Shown here piece after piece: positions 1-5,836 of a stretch of DNA of 15,705 bases (its first letter is position 1; each line of letters begins with the position of its first letter). The translations under genes and the position numbers were made by a program. The notes beneath the pieces are model-generated. The model made no database searches, was not told the DNA's origin, and saw nothing but the letters and a program-made list of their open reading frames with translations. This DNA comes from Pseudomonadota bacterium (GTDB lineage Bacteria > Pseudomonadota > Alphaproteobacteria > Rhodospirillales > 2-02-FULL-58-16), in NCBI GenBank assembly GCA_022567015.1, contig JADFHR010000048.1, positions 1-15,705 of the forward strand. Reading direction: 5' to 3'.

Positions 1-103
1 GCGCGCCGCCGTCCGAAAGCTTTGGTAAGCCGCCGTTGCGGTCGCGTATGCGGCCCGTCGGAGGGCGTCGAAAAGTTTTGACGATGCGCCGCATCGCCTG
101 CAA
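1..103 (-). CDS. Possible start of a divergent gene (partial, unrecognised)
   Basis: A minus-strand reading frame stays open from here to the left edge. It can begin at ATG (94..92) or at an in-frame TTG (103..101), and reads about MRRIVKTFRRPPTGRIRD from the ATG. A perfect AGGAGG lies at 113..108 on the same strand, but its spacing is poor for both starts (13 nt to the ATG, 4 nt to the TTG). I do not recognise the short peptide. The plus strand here shows no recognisable coding signal. It could be the first ~30 codons of a gene divergent from fliK, or chance. Confidence 0.2.
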   Translation of the reverse strand, partial: MQAMRRIVKTFRRPPTGRIRDRNGGLPKLSDGGA

Positions 104-302
104 CTTTCCTCCTACCCGACGAGCCGCCTACGCGATCTCTAGGGGCCATGATCAGCGCCCCTTGGTATTAGCGGTGATCCCCCGATAACCGGCGCCCCCG
201 GCAACGAACGGTCCAGGATTCCTTGGCGGCCCCCTCGCGGGGCCGTTGCCTTGCCTGGCGCCGGGCGCCGGCGCAACCGGCAGACCCTGACCGGCAACGT
301 CA
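104..302. other. Non-coding leader upstream of fliK, part 1
   Basis: I see no convincing gene here. The stretch holds two small GC-rich inverted repeats. One is AGGGGC (141-146) facing GCCCCT (157-162). The other is CGGCCCC (227-233) facing GGGGCCG (239-245) with a 5-nt loop. Neither is followed by a T-run, so they are not typical intrinsic terminators. The region sits upstream of the ftr-like elements and the sigma-54 promoter of fliK. Confidence 0.4.
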
Positions 303-336
303 GCAGATTTTGCCGGGCGGGGCCAGGATTTTGCCG
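303..336 (-). promoter_or_regulatory. Two ftr-like elements (candidate FlbD binding sites)
   Basis: GATTTTGCCG occurs at 306-315 and again at 327-336, 21 bp apart start to start, which is two helical turns. On the minus strand each reads CGGCAAAATC, which resembles the CGGCAAA core of Caulobacter ftr elements, the FlbD binding sites. The first copy extends to a 12-mer, GCAGATTTTGCC (303-314), that recurs in inverted orientation upstream of fliF (5712-5723). The copies lie about 90-125 bp upstream of the start point predicted for the sigma-54 promoter at 401-416, the usual enhancer distance. FlbD itself is encoded in this window. Binding is inferred. Confidence 0.55.
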
Positions 337-400
337 CCCCCTTCACGATCCCGATGATTTTTCTAACCCATTTTCAATGGCTTAGACGCAGATGCCGGGT

Positions 401-416
401 TGGCCCGCGAATTGCT
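401..416 (+). promoter_or_regulatory. Sigma-54 (-24/-12) promoter of the fliK-flgD-flgE unit
   Basis: TGGCCC-N5-TTGCT matches the sigma-54 consensus TGGCAC-N5-TTGCW with one mismatch, and has the required GG (402-403) - N10 - GC (414-415) spacing. Transcription would start near 427, leaving a ~30-nt leader before the ATG at 457. Hook genes are sigma-54 dependent in Caulobacter, and the two ftr-like elements upstream fit an FlbD-activated promoter. The site overlaps the TTG at 400, which therefore cannot be the fliK start if this promoter is used. Confidence 0.65.
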
Positions 417-456
417 ACGAGAGGAGCCGGAATCAGTATCTTGGAAAAAATTGGCT

Positions 457-2142
457 ATGGATGAATTGTCGATCCAACGCGGGGGCTCCACGGACATCGT
501 CCCCCAGGGCCACAACGGCGGCAACGCCACGGCGGGCCGGTTTTCGGTCTCCTTCACCGATCTCCTGCAGCAGAGCGGCGTCCGCGTTGGAACAGGCTTC
601 GACGCGCTTACGGACCTGGCCTGGAACACGACCGATCCGGACCCCGCCGAACCACCGGCACCCGCCGGCGACGATGGATACGACCGCTTCGACGACGCCG
701 GGCGCGGCGACGATCGGCCCGACGCCGGCCGCGATACCCCCGACGCCGATCCCCGCAACGACCGGGTCGCGGACCAGGGCACGGCGCGGACGGACGACCC
801 CGGAGACCCGCCGCCCCAGGGCGACGAGACACCGCGGGAGAGCGATTCGGCGGCCGCGTCCACGGACCCGGAAGGCGACGCCGCGGCCACCGAGGCCTCG
901 AATCCCAACGACGGGACGACCGCCGAGACTCCGTCCGCCACCGGCGAGCCTTCTCACCAGGGCGGCGGGACGAACATCGCCGGGACCGACCTGAACGTCG
1001 TTCAGGCGGTTTTCGGCACCGAACACGCCGGTCAGGTGCTGGCCAGCTTGGCGGCGGCGCAGGCCTCGAAACTTTCCGGCAACGCGGTTGGACAGACCGG
1101 CGAGCGCCCCGGACAGGGACTGTCCACCGCCATGGCCGCCGTGGCCAAGGAGACTCCGGTCCAGGGCGACGCCAACCGCCCGCAAACCAACGCACAGGGC
1201 CAACAGCCGCAAGCCACCCCCGGCGCCCGAGCGCCGGCCAATACGGCCGCCAACCCCAACAACGGCGCGGCGGCCCAGGCCGCGGCCCTGTCCAGGGCCG
1301 TGGGCGAGGGCACCCCCGTCTCGGTGCGTGTCGCCGTCACCAACGAAGCGGCGACCCTGGTTTCGCAACCCAGTTCCAACCTCGCCGCGTCTACGGTCCT
1401 CTCCGGCACGGCCGGAAACCAGCCCCAAAACGGCCAGTCCCTGCGCGGCGCCGCCGGCTCGAACCCGGCGGCCACCCACCCGTCCGGCAACGCCGGCCAA
1501 GGCCAGCCGGCGAACATCCAGGCGGCGCAGGCCGCGGCCGGAACGGAAGCCACAGGGTCCGTCCAGGGTCCCGTGCTCGTCAATGCGGCCACATTCCAGC
1601 CCCTGGCCGGGACCGGCGGAACCATCGCGCAAGTGGGCGCGGGCGCCGTCGGCGAGACACTTCAGACCCAGCAGCCGGCGTCCTCCGCCACGGCCAACGC
1701 CCAGCGGGCCGCCGGCCCGCGGCCGGGGGTGGCCGATCAGGTCTCGGTCCACATCACCAAGGCCCTCAAGGCGGGCATGGACAGGATCACCATCCAGCTC
1801 AAGCCCGCTTCCCTGGGCCGCATCGACGTGCAACTCGAGGTGGGTCACGACGGCCGGGTCATCGCCGTGGTCACCGCCGACAACAAGGACACCCTGGATC
1901 TGTTGCAGCGCGACGCCCGCGAATTGGAGCGGGCGCTCCAGAACGCCGGTCTGCAGACGGATTCGGGAAGCTTGAGCTTCAACCTGCGCGGACAAGGCGA
2001 TCAGGCGCCCGAGGACGGGTCCCAGGACTCCGGCCCGCCGAACGACGAAACGGCCGCGGCCGGACCGGACGACGAGGGTGCGCCCGACGCCGGCTACGGA
2101 GACGGCATCATTGCCGAGGGCCGCATCGACATTCGCGCCTGA
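457..2142 (+). CDS. fliK: Flagellar hook-length control protein FliK
   Basis: FliK is the exported molecular ruler that sets hook length and triggers the export specificity switch at FlhB. The ~560-residue protein has a long, poorly conserved N-terminal part rich in Ala, Gly, Pro, Asp, Asn and Gln, as usual for the ruler region. The conserved Flg_hook domain starts near residue 429, with the diagnostic LKPASLGRIDVQLEV near residue 448, followed by a helical segment and an acidic tail. I chose ATG 457 because the frame's earlier TTG at 400 overlaps the sigma-54 promoter, while GGAAAA at 442-447 gives a modest ribosome binding site. flgD begins 31 bp downstream, consistent with a hook operon. 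The product call is secure; the exact start is less so. Confidence 0.88.
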   Translation: MDELSIQRGGSTDIVPQGHNGGNATAGRFSVSFTDLLQQSGVRVGTGFDALTDLAWNTTDPDPAEPPAPAGDDGYDRFDDAGRGDDRPDAGRDTPDADPRNDRVADQGTARTDDPGDPPPQGDETPRESDSAAASTDPEGDAAATEASNPNDGTTAETPSATGEPSHQGGGTNIAGTDLNVVQAVFGTEHAGQVLASLAAAQASKLSGNAVGQTGERPGQGLSTAMAAVAKETPVQGDANRPQTNAQGQQPQATPGARAPANTAANPNNGAAAQAAALSRAVGEGTPVSVRVAVTNEAATLVSQPSSNLAASTVLSGTAGNQPQNGQSLRGAAGSNPAATHPSGNAGQGQPANIQAAQAAAGTEATGSVQGPVLVNAATFQPLAGTGGTIAQVGAGAVGETLQTQQPASSATANAQRAAGPRPGVADQVSVHITKALKAGMDRITIQLKPASLGRIDVQLEVGHDGRVIAVVTADNKDTLDLLQRDARELERALQNAGLQTDSGSLSFNLRGQGDQAPEDGSQDSGPPNDETAAAGPDDEGAPDAGYGDGIIAEGRIDIRA

Positions 2143-2173
2143 GGGAAATGGCGCGCGTAAAGGATATGGGTAG

Positions 2174-2908
2174 ATGATCCTCGGAACAGTCTCCGATACG
2201 GTCGACGTCGACGGCAACTCCAAGTCGGCCACGTCGCAGGTCAAGCTGCAAGACGAGCTGAACCGCTTCTTGAACCTGCTGGTCACGCAGCTCAGGCACC
2301 AGGATCCGCTCGACCCGCTGGACACCAACGAGTTCACCGCACAGCTGATCCAGTTCGCCAGCGTCGAGCAGCAGATCCAGCAGAACGCCAACCTGGAGAA
2401 GCTGCTGAACCTGCAGGAGACCTCGCAGGTCGCCGCCATGGTCAACTTCATCGGCACCACCGTCGAGGTCACCGGCGACACGGTGCCCCTGGAGAACGGC
2501 CGGGCCGAGTTCACTTACGACCTCGGCGTCAATGCCACGAACGTCACCATCACCATCATGAATTCCTCCGGCCTGACCGTGTTCGTCGGCGAAGGCAAAA
2601 CCGGAGCCGGCAAACACAGTTTCGTGTGGGACGGCAAGTCGGCCAGCGGCGGTGAGCAGCCGGACGGCGTCTACACCGTCGTCGTCGGCGCCCTGGACAG
2701 GGGCGGCAACCTGATCGAGGTCGAGCAGACCGTCCTCGGCCGGGTCACCGGCGCCGGCGTGGACGAGGGCGCCATATCCCTGTTCCTGAGCGACGTGACC
2801 GTGTCCATGGACGACGTCCTCTCGGTCAAGGAGACCCCGGCCAGCGCGCCGCCGGACGCGGCATCGTCAAGCGGAGACACCAATCCTCCGCCCGACCCGA
2901 CCCTATAA
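2174..2908 (+). CDS. flgD: Flagellar hook-capping protein FlgD
   Basis: FlgD is the scaffold cap at the tip of the growing hook that lets FlgE subunits polymerise and is later discarded. The 244-residue protein is of normal length. The FlgD N-terminal signature is clear: QDELNRFLNLLVTQLRHQDP (residues 26-45) followed by LDPLDTNEFTAQLIQFASVE (46-65). The C-terminal half looks like the FlgD Ig-like/tudor-type region (for example the stretch ending FVWDGKSASGGEQPDGVYTV). AAAGGA at 2159-2164 gives a ribosome binding site ~9 nt before the ATG; a closer ATG at 2166 is followed almost at once by a stop. It lies between fliK and flgE, as expected in a hook operon. The C-terminal tail is rich in Pro, Ser and Asp. 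Confidence 0.94.
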   Translation: MILGTVSDTVDVDGNSKSATSQVKLQDELNRFLNLLVTQLRHQDPLDPLDTNEFTAQLIQFASVEQQIQQNANLEKLLNLQETSQVAAMVNFIGTTVEVTGDTVPLENGRAEFTYDLGVNATNVTITIMNSSGLTVFVGEGKTGAGKHSFVWDGKSASGGEQPDGVYTVVVGALDRGGNLIEVEQTVLGRVTGAGVDEGAISLFLSDVTVSMDDVLSVKETPASAPPDAASSSGDTNPPPDPTL

Positions 2909-2949
2909 CGCACGCGGCCGAAGAGCCGGCAAATCGAAGGAGAAGGAAA

Positions 2950-5079
2950 ATGAGCTTATTTGGTGCACTGTCTTCAGGCGTTTCCGGGCTGACGGCCCAG
3001 AGCAGCGCCATGGGCGCCATCGCCGACAACATCACCAACGTCAGCACGGTGGGCTACAAGAACACCCGGGTCGACTTCCAGACCCTGGTCACCAAGCAGA
3101 CCTCGTCGACATTGTTTTCGGCCGGCGGCGTGCAGTCGAAGCCGCGCCAGGACACCGGCGTACAGGGCCTGTTGCAGGCGTCCAGTTCGCAAACCGACAT
3201 CTCCATCTCCGGTCAGGGGTATTTCGTCGTCAACGAGGCCAATACGCCGACCCTCAGCAACGAGTTCCTGTACACCCGCGCCGGTTCGTTCTTCCAGGAC
3301 AAATCGGGGTTCCTCAGGAACACCGCCGGATTCTACCTGCAGGCCTGGCCGACGGACGCCAACGGCTCCGTGATTCCCGCCAACACGTCGCTCACCGTCT
3401 CCAACCAGAACATCGTCTCCACCGACTACCTGGCGACGGTGAACCTGAGCCAGGTCGGCGGCACCGCGTCGGCGACCAGCACCATCGGCATCGGCACCAA
3501 CCTGCCGGCGAACGACACCGCCGGCGCGACCCACAAGACCGATGTACAGTTCTTCGATTCCCTGGGCAACGCGGCCAATATCAGCTTCGTCTATACGAAA
3601 TCGCCGACCGAAAACCAGTGGGACCTGTCCGTGGCGCCGCCCTCGGGGTCCGCCGTCCTGACCATCGAGGACGGCACCAGCCCCACCGCGCTGGTTTACG
3701 ACAGCACCGGCCAGCTCGAGTTCGACATCCTCGACAGCAACGGCATCGCCAGGCGTCCGAACGACGGCGCCACCTTGATCATCGAGGGCATCACGTACGC
3801 CTTCAACACGACCGGCACCCCGCCCGCCGACACCGCGACGGTCAAGCAGGTCGATGTCCGCACCAACACCACCGTGACCCAGGACGTGGCGTCCCTGGTG
3901 GCCGTGGTCATCACCAGCGATTCGGACTTCGACAATACCAACAACCGGATCGTGGTCAGCGCCGCCAGCACCACCACCATCCTGTTCAAGGACGACGGCA
4001 CGCGGGCGATCACGGTCGACCCGACGGGTCTGCTGGACAGCACCGGCACCCGGATCACGGCGCAGGACAACAGTCTCACGGTGAAAAAGCCGGCCACGAT
4101 CTACCGGGACTACGCCCAGTTCACGTTCCCGGGCCTTCCGGCGGACGCCGACACCATGACCATCAACGGCATCGTCTATACCTTCTCCACGGCCGAGGGG
4201 AGCACCAGTGACGACGATACCACCATCCGCCGCGATACCCTGGCCGACATGCTGGCCGACCTGGAGTCGTCCATCGAGGCCAACGACCCCAATTTCGCCA
4301 CCGGCGGTACGGCCATCAGGACCCGGCAAAACAACGACGCCTCGGAACCCACGCCGTCGGGCGTGCCCAACACCCTGGTGATTTCGTCCCTGGCCAGCGG
4401 CTCCTTCAACGTCGTCTTCTCCGGCGGTTTCACCAACGTCCCGACGGAGCCGGACGGCACGGCGACGTTTACCGCCGGCGGCACGTTCGCGTTAGTGACC
4501 ACCCACGGTATCATCTTCAACAGCGACGGCCTGCCCAGCACCTTCAACGTGAAGAAGCTCGAGATCCTGGACTTCGCCAGCGGCGCCTCGGACATGAACG
4601 ACGCCTCCGGGTCGTCGAAGAAAATCACCCTGGATCTGGGCACCGTCGGTGTCGCCGACGGCTTCACCCAGTTCGGCGCCGCGTTCACCCCCGTTTTCAT
4701 CAACCAGAACGGATCCCGGTTCGGCACGTTTGCCGGGGTCACCATCAACACCAGGGGCCTGGTGACCGCCCTGTTCGACAATGGCGAAACCCGGCCCATC
4801 TACCAAATCCCCATCGCCACGTTCGTCAACGTCAACGGGTTGGAATCCAAGACCGGCAACGTTTGGAGCGCCACCGAGGGTTCGGGCGACGTCACCTTGC
4901 GCGTGGCCGACAACGGCCCCGCCGGCCAGATCATCCAGGGGGCCCTGGAGGCCTCCACCGTCGACATCGGCGAGGAATTCACCAAGATGATCGTGGTTCA
5001 GAGGGCGTTTTCGGCCTCCGCCAAGATCATCAGCACAACCGACGACATGCTGGAGGAGCTGTTGCGCATCAAGCGGTAA
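2950..5079 (+). CDS. flgE: Flagellar hook protein FlgE
   Basis: FlgE is the structural subunit of the hook, the universal joint between rod and filament. The N-terminal rod/hook signature is present (FGALSSGVSGLTAQSSAMGA at 4-23, then DNITNVSTVGYKNTRVDF). So is the C-terminal axial helix (EEFTKMIVVQRAFSASAKII and a final DMLEELLRIKR), which packs against the N-terminus in the axial structure. At 709 residues it is much larger than the ~400-residue enteric protein. The extra length sits in a Thr/Asp-rich middle region that would be exposed on the hook surface; long FlgE proteins occur in Alphaproteobacteria. AAGGAGAAGG just before the ATG is a strong ribosome binding site. A terminator follows the gene, making it the last of the hook unit. 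Confidence 0.95.
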   Translation: MSLFGALSSGVSGLTAQSSAMGAIADNITNVSTVGYKNTRVDFQTLVTKQTSSTLFSAGGVQSKPRQDTGVQGLLQASSSQTDISISGQGYFVVNEANTPTLSNEFLYTRAGSFFQDKSGFLRNTAGFYLQAWPTDANGSVIPANTSLTVSNQNIVSTDYLATVNLSQVGGTASATSTIGIGTNLPANDTAGATHKTDVQFFDSLGNAANISFVYTKSPTENQWDLSVAPPSGSAVLTIEDGTSPTALVYDSTGQLEFDILDSNGIARRPNDGATLIIEGITYAFNTTGTPPADTATVKQVDVRTNTTVTQDVASLVAVVITSDSDFDNTNNRIVVSAASTTTILFKDDGTRAITVDPTGLLDSTGTRITAQDNSLTVKKPATIYRDYAQFTFPGLPADADTMTINGIVYTFSTAEGSTSDDDTTIRRDTLADMLADLESSIEANDPNFATGGTAIRTRQNNDASEPTPSGVPNTLVISSLASGSFNVVFSGGFTNVPTEPDGTATFTAGGTFALVTTHGIIFNSDGLPSTFNVKKLEILDFASGASDMNDASGSSKKITLDLGTVGVADGFTQFGAAFTPVFINQNGSRFGTFAGVTINTRGLVTALFDNGETRPIYQIPIATFVNVNGLESKTGNVWSATEGSGDVTLRVADNGPAGQIIQGALEASTVDIGEEFTKMIVVQRAFSASAKIISTTDDMLEELLRIKR

Positions 5080-5104
5080 CCCGCTCACCTAACGACACCT
5101 GACA

Positions 5105-5128
5105 ACCACGACCACGACCACGACCACC
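5105..5128. repeat. Short hexamer repeat ACCACG
   Basis: ACCACG is repeated three times and followed by the near copy ACCACC, between the flgE stop codon and the terminator. It looks like simple slippage in non-coding DNA, with no dyad symmetry of its own. Confidence 0.7.
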
Positions 5129-5139
5129 GTCCCCACCCT

Positions 5140-5185
5140 GGTCCCGGCGCGGCCATCCGGCCGTCGCCGGGACCATTTCATTTTC
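5140..5185 (+). terminator. Intrinsic terminator after flgE
   Basis: GGTCCCGGCG (5140-5149) pairs perfectly with CGCCGGGACC (5165-5174). Inside it, GGCC (5151-5154) and GGCC (5159-5162) close an ATCC loop. A T-rich stretch, ATTTCATTTTC, follows at 5175-5185. It lies 60 bp after the flgE stop codon and separates the hook unit from sciP. Confidence 0.85.
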
Positions 5186-5233
5186 ACCCCGAGGTTTGGC
5201 GCGCCATCCGCGCGAGGCGACGTCCCGATGTCA

Positions 5234-5272
5234 TTAACCGAATTCAAACCCTATTCATTAGTGGTTCTTTAA
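5234..5272 (+). promoter_or_regulatory. CtrA-like sites upstream of sciP
   Basis: TTAG-N7-TTAA at 5258-5272 matches the CtrA box TTAA-N7-TTAA at 7 of 8 positions. A TTAACC half-site lies at 5234-5239. This AT-rich stretch stands out in otherwise GC-rich DNA and lies 53-91 bp before the sciP start. In Caulobacter, CtrA activates sciP and SciP then restrains CtrA-driven transcription, so CtrA control here is plausible. It rests on the motif match and family knowledge only. Confidence 0.45.
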
Positions 5273-5324
5273 CGGGGTTAGCATATACGGAAGGTGAAAG
5301 CGTTCAGGAATACCGAAACGGCCA

Positions 5325-5696
5325 ATGACCGAGCACAAGCCCCATCATCCCGGCAACGCGCACTCCCGCGAGGCCCTGGGCCCCACCGGCGTGCCCATGA
5401 CCCGGGACGACCTGCCGCCGCCGAATACCAAGCGGTGGGTCATGCGCCGCAAGGCGGAAGTCGTGGCCGGGGTACGTGCCGGGCTGATTTCCCTCGAGGA
5501 GGCCTGCGACCGCTACGCCCTCTCCGTCGACGAGTTCCGCTCCTGGCAACGCCTGCTGGATGAGCACGGCCTGGCGGGGCTGCGCGCCACGCGCACCAAG
5601 GAGTACCGCATTGGCCCCGAACCTCGCATTGGCCCCGAACCTCGCCTCGGGCCCTTTTCCACCCTCGACCAAATCGTCCGCACCTACACCAAATAG
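5325..5696 (+). CDS. sciP: CtrA inhibitor SciP (DUF1153 family)
   Basis: SciP is a small helix-turn-helix protein of Alphaproteobacteria that binds CtrA and blocks its recruitment of RNA polymerase at cell-cycle and flagellar promoters. The conserved core is unmistakable: a GPTGVPMTRDDLPPPNTKRW stretch (residues 19-38), RRKAEVVAGVRAGLISLEEA (41-60), then SVDEFRSWQRLLDEHGLAGL (67-86) and RATR. It is 123 residues against ~90-100 in typical members. The extra C-terminal part begins with IGPEPR twice (see repeat). ATG 5325 is chosen because the conserved block needs sequence before Met25; there is no strong ribosome binding site. It sits between flgE and fliF, as I recall for the Caulobacter region. 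Confidence 0.9.
   Translation: MTEHKPHHPGNAHSREALGPTGVPMTRDDLPPPNTKRWVMRRKAEVVAGVRAGLISLEEACDRYALSVDEFRSWQRLLDEHGLAGLRATRTKEYRIGPEPRIGPEPRLGPFSTLDQIVRTYTK
5607..5642 (+). repeat. 18-bp tandem duplication in sciP 3' end
   Basis: CGCATTGGCCCCGAACCT occurs twice in perfect tandem (5607-5624 and 5625-5642), followed by a degenerate third start (CGCCTCGGGCCC). It encodes (R)IGPEP twice in the C-terminal extension of SciP and keeps the reading frame. Exact identity suggests a recent duplication. Confidence 0.9.
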
Positions 5697-5711
5697 TTCG
5701 GGTAAAAACTA

Positions 5712-5751
5712 GGCAAAATCTGCCGGGTTTTAACCACTCTTTCACGATCCC
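5712..5751 (+). promoter_or_regulatory. fliF control region: ftr-like element plus CtrA-like box
   Basis: GGCAAAATCTGC (5712-5723) is the exact inverse of the 12-mer at 303-314 upstream of fliK. With the next base it forms an imperfect dyad, GGCA-N5-TGCC. Immediately downstream, TTAA-N7-TTCA (5730-5744) fits the CtrA box at 7 of 8 positions. In Caulobacter the fliF promoter is activated by CtrA and repressed by FlbD at an overlapping ftr site, so this juxtaposition matches a known design. The 11-mer TTCACGATCCC (5741-5751) also occurs upstream of fliK (342-352). I could not place -35 and -10 elements with confidence. The rest of 5697-5836 shows no gene. Confidence 0.55.
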
Positions 5752-5836
5752 CTCGCTAGGCTCTCCCTCCCGATAAAGGGATTGGCGCGGCCGCGGAAAA
5801 CGGCAGGCGTTTCGAGCTCAAAACAAGGGGAGTCGA

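Noticed and set aside
224..238. TGGCGG-N5-TCGC as a sigma-54 promoter
   Set aside because: Several mismatches, it overlaps a hairpin, and it is ~230 bp from fliK, while a much better site exists at 401-416.
227..245. GC-rich hairpin as an intrinsic terminator
   Set aside because: No T-run follows on either side; left as an unassigned inverted repeat.
362..376. CTAA-N7-TCAA upstream of fliK as a CtrA box
   Set aside because: Two mismatches to the core; too weak alone in a promoter that already fits sigma-54.
400..456. TTG at 400 as the fliK start codon
   Set aside because: It overlaps the sigma-54 promoter and would precede the predicted transcript; the encoded residues are not recognisably conserved.
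433..2514. A 693-codon minus-strand open frame opposite fliK and flgD
   Set aside because: It is opposite real flagellar genes and has low-complexity Gly/Arg-rich content; a shadow frame.
5197..5211. TGGCGC-N5-CCGC upstream of sciP as a sigma-54 promoter
   Set aside because: It has the GG-N10-GC spacing but a poor -12 element, and such spacing is common by chance in GC-rich DNA.
5769..5776. CCCGATAA as a sigma-28 -10 element for fliF
   Set aside because: No matching -35 (TAAA) at the required distance, and fliF is an early gene not expected to use sigma-28.
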